From positions 62,001-126,000 of the forward strand of contig NZ_BEWP01000001.1 in assembly GCF_002723995.1 (NCBI RefSeq): a stretch of 64,000 nucleotides of DNA, given 5' to 3'. Made by a program: the position numbers and the translations under genes. Below are positions 32,161 through 41,800 of this stretch, piece after piece (position 1 is the first letter of the stretch; every line of letters begins with the position of its first letter). The DNA is from Gluconobacter kondonii. Its GTDB lineage: Bacteria; Pseudomonadota; Alphaproteobacteria; Acetobacterales; Acetobacteraceae. The notes under the pieces were generated by a model that was given only the letters and a program-made list of their open reading frames with translations, ran no database searches and was not told the DNA's origin.

Positions 32161-33005
32161 GCAGAAAGCCCTTTGGCATGATGGATCAGATGGTCGGCAA
32201 TAAAGCTCTGCACAAACCAGTAGGAATGGTCATAGGCGGTATGGCGACGCAGTTCGAGCGCCTGTTTGCCCTCTTTTGCCGCCGCCTCCAGCGCGTCGGG
32301 GCACAGATCTGCCAGATACTGATCCATCAATCCCTGATCCACGAGAATGGTGGAGGGATGGGCGCGCCCTGAACGCAGAAGCAGTGTGGGATCGCAGCTC
32401 TGCCATTTCGCCGGATCGCCGCCGAAATAGGCATCGAACGCTTTCTGACCCCAAGGAACCGTACTCGGATGGCAGATCGGCGCAAAGGCCGAGACCGTCT
32501 TCCAGCGGTCTGGGTATTTTAGCGCCTGTATCAGCGCGCCCATACCCCCCATGGAATGCCCCATGATGCCGCGTCGGGTACCATCCAGCGGATAAAGCCG
32601 TTCCGTCAGGGCCGGAAGTTCCTCCCCGACGTAGGTTTCCATGCGGTAATGACGGCTCCAAGGCGCGGAGGTGGCATCGATATAGAACCCTGCTCCCGAT
32701 CCCAGATCATAGGCGTCATCCTCGCCCTCGATCCCCGTATGGCGCGGGGATGTGTCGGGCGCGACCAGAGCGATGCCGTGTTCGGCGGCAAAGCGCAGGG
32801 CATTGGCCTTGATGAGGAACGTCTCCTGCGTCGCCGTCAGCCCGCCAAGCACATGAATGACCGGAACCTTCTGCCCCGCCAGCGCCTCTTTCGGCAGAAA
32901 TACGCCGAAGGTCGCGGGCACGCCGAGCGCCTCTGACTGGTGCCGCACGAACCGCAGTGAGCCGTCGAAACAGGCGTGATGGGCCAGAACCTCGATATCC
33001 GACAT
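32157..33005 (-). CDS. fghA: S-formylglutathione hydrolase
   Basis: A 282-residue serine esterase of the esterase D family. The nucleophile elbow is GIMGHSMGGMGAL near residues 147-159, with the aspartate in ILVDQGLMDQYL and the histidine in YDHSYWFVQSFI. VLGGLTATQETFLIKA is the conserved oxyanion-hole region. It releases formate and glutathione from S-formylglutathione, the second step of formaldehyde oxidation. frmA lies two bases upstream on the same strand. Confidence 0.96.
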   Translation of the reverse strand: MSDIEVLAHHACFDGSLRFVRHQSEALGVPATFGVFLPKEALAGQKVPVIHVLGGLTATQETFLIKANALRFAAEHGIALVAPDTSPRHTGIEGEDDAYDLGSGAGFYIDATSAPWSRHYRMETYVGEELPALTERLYPLDGTRRGIMGHSMGGMGALIQALKYPDRWKTVSAFAPICHPSTVPWGQKAFDAYFGGDPAKWQSCDPTLLLRSGRAHPSTILVDQGLMDQYLADLCPDALEAAAKEGKQALELRRHTAYDHSYWFVQSFIADHLIHHAKGLSA

Positions 33006-33007
33006 GC

Positions 33008-34123
33008 TCAGTACTCCACGACAGTACGGATACTTTCGCCGCGGCTCATCATGTCAAAGCCCAGATTGATGTCCGCCAGCTTCAGCTTGTGCGTAATGAG
33101 GGAGTCGATATCGATCCGACCCTCCATGTACCAATCCACGATTTTCGGCACATCGGTCCGCCCGCGTGCACCACCAAAGGCCGATCCGATCCAGCGGCGT
33201 CCCGTCACGAGCTGGAACGGTCGTGTGCTGATTTCCTGTCCGGCACCGGCAACACCAATGACGCACGATACGCCCCAGCCGCGATGCGCACTTTCCAGCG
33301 CCTGACGCATCAGTGTCGGATTTCCGACACACTCGAATGTGTAGTCCAGACCGCCCCCCGTCATCTCGATCAGATGTCCGACAAGGTCTCCATTCGGTCC
33401 CAGTTCCTTCGGGTTCACGAAATCCGTCATGCCGAACTCGCGCGCAATCGCCTCGCGCTCGGGATTGATGTCGATGCCGATGATCCGGTTCGCCCCGACC
33501 ATTTTCGCACCCTGAATGACATTGAGACCAATGCCGCCCAGCCCGAACACCGCAACCGTCGAACCGGCTTCAACCTGCGCCGTAAACAGCACAGCCCCGA
33601 TGCCCGTCGTCACGCCGCAGCCGATGTAGCAGACCTTATCGAACGGCGCGTCGGATCGGATTTTCGCCAGTGCAATTTCCGGCAGCACCGTGAAATTCGC
33701 GAAGGTCGAACAGCCCATATAATGATGGATCGGCTGGCCTTTGTAAGAGAAACGCGACGTGCCATCCGGCATCAGCCCCTTACCCTGCGTGCTACGAATG
33801 GCCGTACACAGATTGGTCTTGCGCGACAGACAGGACGGACATTCCCGGCATTCGGGCGTGTAAAGCGGAATGACATGATCACCGGGCCTGAGATGCTTCA
33901 CCCCGGCTCCGACCTCCCGAACGATGCCCGCTCCTTCATGGCCCAGAATGGCCGGAAACAGACCTTCAGGGTCCTGACCTGACAGCGTGTACTTGTCGGT
34001 ATGACACAACCCCGTGGCCATGATCTCGACCAGAACTTCCCCGTCGCGTGGGCCTTCAAGCTGAACCGTATCGATTTCCAGCGGTCTGCCGGCCTCGAAC
34101 GCAATGGCGGCGGTCACGTCCAT
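33008..34123 (-). CDS. frmA: S-(hydroxymethyl)glutathione dehydrogenase (class III alcohol dehydrogenase)
   Basis: A 371-residue zinc-dependent dehydrogenase. Catalytic zinc ligands are in [13 protein letters not shown] and GHEGAGIV, the structural zinc is bound by [15 protein letters not shown], and the NAD fold has [32 protein letters not shown] is the typical class III C-terminal block, with the arginine that binds glutathione. It oxidises the formaldehyde-glutathione adduct, relevant for an organism oxidising many alcohols. The ATG at 34123 follows AGGAGA; a longer frame to 34198 has no signal. Divergent from the bestrophin gene, 183 bases away. Confidence 0.96.
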   Translation of the reverse strand: MDVTAAIAFEAGRPLEIDTVQLEGPRDGEVLVEIMATGLCHTDKYTLSGQDPEGLFPAILGHEGAGIVREVGAGVKHLRPGDHVIPLYTPECRECPSCLSRKTNLCTAIRSTQGKGLMPDGTSRFSYKGQPIHHYMGCSTFANFTVLPEIALAKIRSDAPFDKVCYIGCGVTTGIGAVLFTAQVEAGSTVAVFGLGGIGLNVIQGAKMVGANRIIGIDINPEREAIAREFGMTDFVNPKELGPNGDLVGHLIEMTGGGLDYTFECVGNPTLMRQALESAHRGWGVSCVIGVAGAGQEISTRPFQLVTGRRWIGSAFGGARGRTDVPKIVDWYMEGRIDIDSLITHKLKLADINLGFDMMSRGESIRTVVEY

Positions 34124-34306
34124 AACATCACTCTCCTCTGAAACGGTGAGAACAGAGTGTCGTATCGGAGGGCATGGCGGCAAGAGGTGCGGCTGCAAAA
34201 GAAAGTAAAAAGACAGACACCCTTTGCTGTTGGCCGGGAACAGAGTTCGCCGCTACGCTCGCCGGGGACTTGTTTGCGTATTCCGCCCATCCGAGGAGAC
34301 AGCCGC

Positions 34307-35182
34307 TTGATCGTCAACCGTCCACATGGACTGGCCATTCTTTTTCGGGAATCCCTGCCCCCGCTGTTCATTCTGACGCTGTGGGATTTCGTGGTGGTCA
34401 TCCTGTTCCAGATCTATCATCAGAACTGGATGGAGCAGCCCTCCCTGCCAGTGCCACTCATGGGTACCGCGCTGGCCATCTTCCTGAGCATGCGCAACAA
34501 CGCCGCCTATAACCGCTGGTGGGAAGGCCGAACCCTCTGGGGCGCGATCACCAACAACTGCCGCTCTTTCGGACGTGAAGCCGCGACACTGCTGGGAGGT
34601 CGTCCGGATCTGGCCCGCGCCATGGCTGCGTATCCGCACGTCCTGCGCGCTGCTCTCAGAGGCGATCCGCCCAATGAAGACGCCAAAAGGCTCCTGGCGC
34701 CGGAAATGTATGAGAAGGTCTTTTCCTGCTCGAACACCGCCAACATGCTGCTTTACCAGATCGGTCTTGGTGTCCGTGAGGAAGTTAAGCTACGCGGAAT
34801 CGACGGCGCCGTTCACGGTACGGTAGACCGCATCCTGTCGGATATCGCCAACGCACAGGGCGGTCTTGAGCGCATCAAGAACACGCCCCTTCCCGCGCAG
34901 TATTCCATGCTGCCCGAAATCGCGACGCATCTGTTCTGCATCATCCTGCCGCTCTCCGCCGTACAGACCCTCGGCTGGATCACACCGCTTGGGTCCAGCA
35001 TTATCGGGATGCTGTTCCAGATGCTCGACCGCAGCGGCCGTGACCTTCAGGAACCGTTTATAAAAAGCGTTCACGCCCTTCCCATGCTCACCATGGCGCG
35101 CACGATCGAGCGCGACCTGCTCCAGCCGATCGGCGACATCCCGCCCCCGGCCATTCAGGCCAACGACGGTGTACAGCCCTGA
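34307..35182 (+). CDS. Bestrophin-family anion channel
   Basis: A 291-residue membrane protein of the bestrophin/RFP-TM (UPF0187) family. Family hallmarks: FLSMRNNAAYNRWWEGRTLWG in the first cytoplasmic region, SMLPEIATHLFCIILPL for the later helix and PFIKSVHALPMLTMARTIERDLL near the end. Such proteins form pentameric chloride or bicarbonate-permeable channels. I start it at the TTG at 34307, which follows GAGGAGA at ideal distance and gives the usual LIVNRP start; a longer frame from 34157 has no ribosome binding site and adds a Lys- and Arg-rich, non-conserved extension. Role in the cell is not known. Confidence 0.85.
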   Translation: MIVNRPHGLAILFRESLPPLFILTLWDFVVVILFQIYHQNWMEQPSLPVPLMGTALAIFLSMRNNAAYNRWWEGRTLWGAITNNCRSFGREAATLLGGRPDLARAMAAYPHVLRAALRGDPPNEDAKRLLAPEMYEKVFSCSNTANMLLYQIGLGVREEVKLRGIDGAVHGTVDRILSDIANAQGGLERIKNTPLPAQYSMLPEIATHLFCIILPLSAVQTLGWITPLGSSIIGMLFQMLDRSGRDLQEPFIKSVHALPMLTMARTIERDLLQPIGDIPPPAIQANDGVQP

Positions 35183-35271
35183 GGCAACAGTAAAAAAAGC
35201 ACTACCGCAAAAAGAATACCTCTTGCGATCGGGCAAGACAGCAAGGGGTTTTTCTGCTATGAACCTGGCCT

Positions 35272-35859
35272 ATGAACACGTTCAAAAGCCCCCAGAAGGG
35301 CGGCATGACCGATGAAATGGCTCGTGTCGCAGCCAACAACACGGCCCGCCAGACCGATCCTGAGCAGGATGCTGACCCTTTCCGCGAAGGTGACTCGATC
35401 GTCTACGCCGCGCACGGCGTTGGACGCGTGGAAAAGATCGGTATGGTCGAAGTCGCCGACACTGTGATCGAGATGATCCAGATCTCTTTTCCCGGCAACC
35501 AGATGATGCTGCGGATTCCGCTCGCCAAGGCCCGTAAAGCGGGTCTGCGCAAGATCGTCACGCGCGACATCGTCGACAAGGCGATGACCGTCATCAAGGG
35601 CAAGCCGCACGTCAGCAAGGGTATGTGGGCCCGTCGCGCCGTGGCCTATCAGGAAAAGATCAACTCCGGCGATCTGATCCAGATTGCCGAAGTGCTGCGC
35701 GACCTGCGCCGCAATGTTGACAGCCTTGATGGCAGCTTCTCGGAGCGTAAGCTGTTTGAAGCCGCGCAGGAACGCTTCGTGGCCGAAGTCGCTGTTCTGG
35801 AAAATGCCGATCCGGCACAGGTTCTCGAAAACCTGACCAAGACGATGAAGGCCGCCTGA
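35272..35859 (+). CDS. carD: CarD-family transcription regulator
   Basis: A 195-residue RNA polymerase-binding regulator. The RNAP-interacting domain begins FREGDSIVYAAHGVGRVEKIG, similar to CarD/TRCF, followed by LRIPLAKARKAGLRKI and an all-helical DNA-binding part (LIQIAEVLRDLRR, SFSERKLFEAAQERFVAEVAVLE). CarD stabilises open promoter complexes, notably at rRNA promoters. The first ATG at 35272 has no ribosome binding site; TATGAA preceded by TG sits at 35258-35263, just where a leaderless transcript would need its -10. A second start at 35305 has AAGGG upstream. A strong terminator follows the gene. Confidence 0.92.
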   Translation: MNTFKSPQKGGMTDEMARVAANNTARQTDPEQDADPFREGDSIVYAAHGVGRVEKIGMVEVADTVIEMIQISFPGNQMMLRIPLAKARKAGLRKIVTRDIVDKAMTVIKGKPHVSKGMWARRAVAYQEKINSGDLIQIAEVLRDLRRNVDSLDGSFSERKLFEAAQERFVAEVAVLENADPAQVLENLTKTMKAA

Positions 35860-35940
35860 AAAGCGGTCTGGGATGCGGTTTGAAAAGCCTGCATTTCTTC
35901 AATATGGATCAGGGTGTGGTTTTCTTCGCATCCCGGACGG

Positions 35941-35975
35941 GGTTTCTCGCGTTGGCAACACGAGAAACCTTTTCC
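35941..35975 (+). terminator. Terminator of carD
   Basis: GGTTTCTCG (35941-35949) pairs perfectly with CGAGAAACC (35961-35969), eleven-base loop, followed by TTTTCC. It lies 82 bases after the carD stop and 58 before the next start. Confidence 0.8.
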
Positions 35976-36032
35976 GTGATGTGTTTTCAGTCACGGTTTC
36001 AAACCTGCATTCCAAAGGAGAGGTGAGGCCAC

Positions 36033-36833
36033 ATGCCTGCCCCTTACAAAGACCGTTTCGCCGGCAAGAAAGTCCTCGTCACAGGGGCATCCCAGGGAAT
36101 TGGCGAGGCCACCGCGCTTCGTTTTGCCGAAGAAGGCGCGCAGGTCGCCCTCAACGGCCGCAAAGAAGACAAACTGATCGCCGTCCGCGAAAAGCTGCCC
36201 AAAGTCTCTGGCGGAGATCACCCGATCGCCACGGGTGACATTTCCAAGGAAGACGACGTCAAGCGCCTGGTGGCCGACAGCATCAAGGCTATGGGCGGCC
36301 TGGACGTTCTGGTCTGCAACGCAGGCTATCAGATCCCGTCTCCGTCCGAAGACATCAAGCTCGAAGATTTTGAAGGTGTGATGGCCGTCAACGTCACGGG
36401 CGTGATGCTGCCGTGCCGCGAAGTCATCCGCTACTGGCTGGAAAATGGTATCGAGGGCGCGATCATCGTGAACTCCTCCGTTCACCAGATCATTCCCAAA
36501 CCGCATTATCTTGGCTATTCCGCCTCCAAAGGTGCTGTTGGCAACATCGTCCGGACGCTGGCGCTGGAATATGCAGGGCGTGGGATCCGGGTGAATGCCG
36601 TGGCACCCGGCGCCATCGTAACGCCGATCAACATGTCGTGGATCAACGATCCCGAGCAGTACAAGGCCGTTTCAAGCCATATCCCGATGAAGCGCCCCGG
36701 CGAGAGCCGGGAGATCGCGGATGCCATTACCTTCCTCGCCGCCGAAGACAGCACCTACATCACAGGCCAGACCCTGTATGTCGATGGTGGTCTGACCCTC
36801 TACGGCGACTTTGAAAAGAACTGGTCCTCGTAG
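36033..36833 (+). CDS. Glucose 1-dehydrogenase-like NADP short-chain dehydrogenase
   Basis: A 266-residue SDR with VTGASQGIG at residues 16-24, a basic NGRKEDK after the second strand that favours NADP, VCNAGYQ, NSSVHQIIPKP around the catalytic serine and YSASKGAVGNI with the Tyr-Lys pair. The close of the protein (YITGQTLYVDGGLTLYGDFEKNWSS) is, from memory, very like the NADP-dependent glucose dehydrogenases characterised in Gluconobacter, hence my call; other polyol or ketone substrates are possible. A strong AAGGAGAGG site precedes the ATG. The palindrome GGTTTCAAACC at 35996-36006 in the upstream gap could be an operator. A receiver gene follows after five bases. Confidence 0.8.
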   Translation: MPAPYKDRFAGKKVLVTGASQGIGEATALRFAEEGAQVALNGRKEDKLIAVREKLPKVSGGDHPIATGDISKEDDVKRLVADSIKAMGGLDVLVCNAGYQIPSPSEDIKLEDFEGVMAVNVTGVMLPCREVIRYWLENGIEGAIIVNSSVHQIIPKPHYLGYSASKGAVGNIVRTLALEYAGRGIRVNAVAPGAIVTPINMSWINDPEQYKAVSSHIPMKRPGESREIADAITFLAAEDSTYITGQTLYVDGGLTLYGDFEKNWSS

Positions 36834-36838
36834 TCCAA

Positions 36839-37219
36839 ATGCCCTCCTCCCTGACCGTCCTGCTGATCGAAGACGATTTCCTCATCCGGACCTGTCTGGC
36901 GGAGTTCCTGCTGGACAACGGCCTGACAGTCAGGGAAGCGGATCACTGCGCCGAAGCCCGCGCCATCATCGGCGCGGAGCCTAAACTCGATGCCCTCGTG
37001 GCTGACATGACCCTTCCGGACGGAGATGGCATGACACTTGTCCATCCCGCCCGCGAACGCTGGCCGGACCTTCCAGTCATCTATATCAGCGGTCATGGCG
37101 ATATGCGTCGGAACGAGACATCTGGCGACCCGGCACGGGATCGTTTCATCTCAAAGCCTTATACGCTAGCCAGTATTCTGGAGGCTCTTGAGGACATGAC
37201 ATCAGCGGCCTCGGCTTAG
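36839..37219 (+). CDS. Single-domain response regulator
   Basis: A 126-residue CheY-like receiver with no output domain. The acidic pocket is EDD at 11-13, the phospho-acceptor aspartate D56 in VADMTLP, the switch serine in YISGHGD near 84 and the conserved lysine at 106 in ISKPY. The DxTLPDGDG loop is typical. There is no kinase gene nearby. It sits five bases after the SDR and nine before the TPR-glycosyltransferase gene, likely in one transcription unit, so it might signal through protein contact to that glycosyltransferase or to a distant kinase. Start ATG lacks a strong ribosome binding site and may rely on coupling. Confidence 0.82.
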   Translation: MPSSLTVLLIEDDFLIRTCLAEFLLDNGLTVREADHCAEARAIIGAEPKLDALVADMTLPDGDGMTLVHPARERWPDLPVIYISGHGDMRRNETSGDPARDRFISKPYTLASILEALEDMTSAASA

Positions 37220-37228
37220 GAGATCCGC

Positions 37229-38872
37229 ATGTCCGACAGTCTGGACAGACCCGCCCTCGACAATCCGCCCCCGACAAACGAGCAGAGTCAGCCCAGCCCG
37301 TCAGACCGACTGACCAAAGCCCAGGAAGCCATGACTCGCGGCGCGCCCGAAGAAGCTCTGGCCATCGCATATCTTTCCCCTGACAAAGAAACCGAAATCC
37401 CGGCGCTGCATTATGTCCGGGCACGGGCACAGTTCCATTTGCGCCGTTATCAGGACTGTGCGGTGGAGCTTGAACAGGCCAGCGCCAATGCGGGGCCTCA
37501 CGCCATCTCTCTTTTACTGGATGAAGCCGTTGCCATGCGGCGGAGAGAAGATCTCCTTCCGCTGCTGAAAATCTGCCGCAAACGCAAACCCGGCGACTTC
37601 CGGCTGATGAATGCCGGAGCCGCCGTACTGATCCAGCTTGCGCGCTTCGACGAGGCCGAACTCCTCCTCCGCCTGAGCCTGCAACGCCGTCCCCACGAAC
37701 GCAGCACTCTCAACCTGCTTGCTCTTCTCCTAACGGAAACCGGCCGTTTTGACAGCGCACTCGCGGTCATGACCGAACTACGCGATACAGATCCGCAAGA
37801 TTGGGAGCCAATCTGCAACATGGCCTGCATCCTCAGTAGTATGGGCCGGATGGAGGAAGCAGCCAATCTTTATCGGGAAGCGGTCCCGATGGCGCCTCAC
37901 GATCCACGTCTGCGTCTGAACCATTCCATCACCATGCTCAAAAGCGGCCGCATGGCGCAGGGCTGGATCGAGCATGAATGGCGCTTCGGCCTTCCCGGCC
38001 ATACCAGCATACCGCTGGATCGCCTCCTGCCTAACATTTCTCCGTCGCTGGATCTGAGGGGCAAGCGCGTCCTCATCACGCAGGAGGAAGGTCTGGGCGA
38101 TACACTCATGTATCTGCGCTACATCCCGCCCCTTGCCCGCACGGGGGCCATCATCCATATCTGGGGCACGGAAACGCTGGCTGCGATCTGCGAGCGCGTG
38201 GCCGGGGTTTCTGAAGTGCAGTTCGGGGGTGAGACGCCCGACTATGACTATCACTGCCCGTTCATCAGCCTGCCCCGCGCCTTTTCTGGAACGCCGGATG
38301 CCATGGGAGCGCCCGTCCCGTATCTCAGTGCCGATCGCCGGAAGGCTGAAGCATGGCGTCAGCGGTTTCAGGACGATCACAAGCTGAGGGTCGGGCTGGT
38401 CTGGGCCGGAGCAGCACGGCCCGAAGATACGGCGGCTCTTATGGTGGATCGTCAGCGCTCCATGCCGCTCTCGGAACTTGCACCTCTGGCCGGGATCGAA
38501 GGTGTGAGCTTCTATTCCCTTCAGAAAGACACCCCCGCTGAACAGATCCCGGATTTTCCGGGCACGCTGGTGAATGTCATGCCAGACTGTCACACGATGG
38601 ATGACACGGCAGCCCTGATGGTGAATCTCGACATCATCGTCTCGGTCGATACATCAGCCGTTCATCTGGCCGGGGGGCTCGGCAAACCCGTCATCATGAT
38701 GGACCGCATCAACAACTGCTGGCGCTGGCTGCACGGGCGGGACGACACGCCTTGGTATCCGCAGATGCGGATCGTCCGCCAGACACGTTTTCAGGACTGG
38801 TCGGACGTTGTGGAGCGGGTCAAACGGTTACTTGAAGACGCCGTTGCTGCCCGGCGGCACAAACCTCAGTAA
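37229..38872 (+). CDS. TPR-containing GT-B glycosyltransferase
   Basis: A 547-residue protein. Residues 30-240 hold about six tetratricopeptide repeats (AMTRGAPEEALAIAYLS, LHYVRARAQFHLRRYQDCAV, NAGAAVLIQLARFDEAELLLRLSLQ, NMACILSSMGRMEEAANLYREAV). The C-terminal 290 residues resemble the catalytic fold of GT9/GT41 enzymes with GLGDTLMYLRYIP (nucleotide-binding loop), VGLVWAGAARP and VSVDTSAVHLAGGLGKPVIM. It follows a lone receiver gene and has AGGAG before its ATG. Similar TPR-glycosyltransferases modify proteins (flagellin, adhesins) or surface glycans. Target unknown. Its 3' end overlaps the facing tamB by seven bases. Confidence 0.8.
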   Translation: MSDSLDRPALDNPPPTNEQSQPSPSDRLTKAQEAMTRGAPEEALAIAYLSPDKETEIPALHYVRARAQFHLRRYQDCAVELEQASANAGPHAISLLLDEAVAMRRREDLLPLLKICRKRKPGDFRLMNAGAAVLIQLARFDEAELLLRLSLQRRPHERSTLNLLALLLTETGRFDSALAVMTELRDTDPQDWEPICNMACILSSMGRMEEAANLYREAVPMAPHDPRLRLNHSITMLKSGRMAQGWIEHEWRFGLPGHTSIPLDRLLPNISPSLDLRGKRVLITQEEGLGDTLMYLRYIPPLARTGAIIHIWGTETLAAICERVAGVSEVQFGGETPDYDYHCPFISLPRAFSGTPDAMGAPVPYLSADRRKAEAWRQRFQDDHKLRVGLVWAGAARPEDTAALMVDRQRSMPLSELAPLAGIEGVSFYSLQKDTPAEQIPDFPGTLVNVMPDCHTMDDTAALMVNLDIIVSVDTSAVHLAGGLGKPVIMMDRINNCWRWLHGRDDTPWYPQMRIVRQTRFQDWSDVVERVKRLLEDAVAARRHKPQ

Positions 38873-41800
38873 CTGTAGCCATAGGACAGGCCGATGCTCG
38901 ACCCCGGATCGTTTTCCGGCGTCGTGAAGCCCGTGACCTGCCCACCCGTCCCGACCGTCGTGTTGAACTTCAGCCGCTTCGTCAAGTCGATCTGCACCTG
39001 AGCCTGCGTGCCCGAGCCTGATGTCGCCTGTTTGGCGCCAACATACACGCCCTTCATGACGTATTTTCCGGCCTCGACACTGGTGCCCCCGTTATCGACA
39101 CCGCTGCCCCCACCAACAGCCAGACGATCCAATCCCAGCAGGTTCTGAACCTTGGCCAGCGGATCAAACGCCGAGCCACCCGCAAGCTGCACCACCGCCG
39201 CGCCCAGTTCCGCAAGCTGCGTCGTGGAGAGCGAATGGGTGTCTGTTCCGAACAGCAGAATGGACAGAACCTGATCGCGCGGCAGGCTGGGCGAGGAGAC
39301 GAAATCCAGTTTCGGTGTGCTGGCGTAGCCCGTCACCAAAAGGCTCGCGAGCGTGCCGTTGGCATTGCGATCCGCCCGGAAATCCAGCGTCGGATCAAGC
39401 TTGTGGTTCACGCCCGAACCGTTGAACGCCACACGCCCGTTCGTAAAATTGAGGTTGATCCCGCCCAGATTAAAATTGCCGCGCTTGAGATCAAACCCGC
39501 CATTGATCAGAGGCGCCGCACTCGTCCCGCGAATCCGCAGACGCCCCTGCATTTCCGCGAACACACCGTGCCCGCGCACGAAAAACTCGCCGGGCGAAAT
39601 CACATCCACGCCCAGTCCGATAATCAGGCTTGATCCCGTTTCGGAGGCTGGCTTCTGCCCCGGACGGATCACGTCCAACTGCGGCACGGAGGCGGGCATG
39701 GAATTCGGAATATTGACGGTCGCGTTGGGAATATTGACCTTCCCGTCCACATCCAGCCGTGTCGTGGCCTGACCGTGAATGTGCAGATCGGTATTGATCG
39801 TCGCAGTCAGCAGTTCGCTGGAGACAGGACGGGCCTTGTCGGACGTAATGTGCAGATCAACGGGAAGATCGGGGCGGAAAGCTCCGACCGTGCCGTCGAG
39901 CGTGATCGTGCCGGGGCCTGCATGGGCGATGATGTGATTGACGTTAATCGTATCCCCCGAGGCAACGAGGGCCCCGTTGATCCGGCTGAGATGCACACCC
40001 TGCGCGTAGTTGTCGAAAGAGGCGTTCTCCAACCCGATCTGACCGGATGCCCGGGGCTGCGCGGCTGTCCCTGCAATATTCAAATTAATGCCGATTTTCC
40101 CGGCCACAGCCATGCCGTTCGCGCCCAGAACGGCATTTCCAACAGACAGATCGACATGCCCCGTGGTGGCAAGGGCGATCGCACCCGTTTTGGAAAGCGG
40201 CGCGGTTCCGTGAACTGCGAGCGCGACGGACGGGCCTGCACCAAATGTTGCATCCACCTTCGCGGACTGTCCCGCGAGGCCGATATTTGCCAGAATCTGC
40301 GCCGCCGGAAGGGACGCCGCCGGGCCAGTCTTCATCCGCAGATCACGCCCGTTCAGCGAGACCGTTCCGGTTGGTGCTTCCAGCGTACCGCCCAGTTTTG
40401 CTGCAAGCGAGATCGTACCCGTTGCGGAAAGATCCGGCGCAAAAGGCTTTGCGATGGCGGGTGTGAGGTGATCCAGCCGCGCGGTGAGCGCGAGTGCGGG
40501 TTTGAACGTTCCGGCAATATCAACCGTTGCGGGCGCTACACCCTGCGGTGCGAGAGTCGCCAGAAGATGATCTACACCCATCACATCGCCAAACGATACC
40601 ACCGCAGGGCGGCTCAGACGCAGGCTCTCTCCTTTGACCAGAGCCGCCAGTCGGCCGAGGCGCACCGTCTTTTCAGGGACGTTCAAAACAAGGGCGGTGT
40701 CGATATTGGCCGGGGCATCCATCACGTTCTGGAAAGCCGCATTCAGCGCGATCGCCATCGCGGTCTGGGGCCCCTTGATCGTGGCATGTGCCCTGCCCGT
40801 CATAGCCTGATAGCGCAGCCCGGCGAGATCCAGCACCAGCGAAGGCTCGGGCGCATCAATCGGGTTCGCGATGGTTCCGCTAACCTTCAGAGACTGGACG
40901 GCGGCCTGCGCCATCCCCAGCATGCCGTCCAGCCCGACCTTGACGACAGGCGGCGCACCCTCGGTCTCCGTCGTGTGCAGTCCCAGCGTCAGATGGCCGG
41001 AAATCGCCTGCCCGATCAGGCGGCGGAAATCACCCAGATTGCGGATCGAGACGTCCAGATCCCCGAGCGGCACTTTCGCACCTTTCGGGAGGCGCAGCTT
41101 GCCTTTGCCGCTCAGGCTGTTCCAGTCCAGCGTGTTGAGATCCAGATGGTACGCACCCGCGTCATCCTGCTGGAAAGCGGTATCAAGCACCAGTGGCGCA
41201 TGATCGAGCGTTCCCTTAGCCGTCAGCACACCTCCCGGATGAGATGGCAGATGCTGGACATCGGCATGGAGCGCCACGGGGCCTTTCGCCACGTCTTTCG
41301 TGCCGAACTCCCCGCTCAGATCGGCTTTGAACGCCAGATCGTCGGTCGGACCATCGGCCGTGGCGGTCAGCGTCGTATTGCCAAGGATAGCGGGAGTGGC
41401 CTTTGCAAGATCCGGAAGCTGGACGGAGGCCTTCGTCTGCATCCGGTTGCCATGCGCCATGTCGATCACGGACGACACCAGCATGTGCAGCGCCGCCCCA
41501 TCCAGCGCGAAACTTTTCAGCGTCAGGACATTGGCCGGGGATTTCGCCAGATCGAGCGAGAACGTGCCGCTTTTACCGATCAGGTTCAGAGCCTGCGGCT
41601 GCCCGCCCGCGATCGCAAGCGTTCCTGTGCTTTTCAGCGTCAGGTCATCCTGTTTCGTCACCGGCATGGCAAAATCGGCATGCAGTCCGGCTGTGCCGCT
41701 CAGATCGGTGCGGCCCATTGCCGCCAGCGGATGCAGATCCGGCAGAGCGAGGTCCAGCTGACCTTTCGGCGCAGGCTTCAGATCGGCGGTTGCCGCGGCG

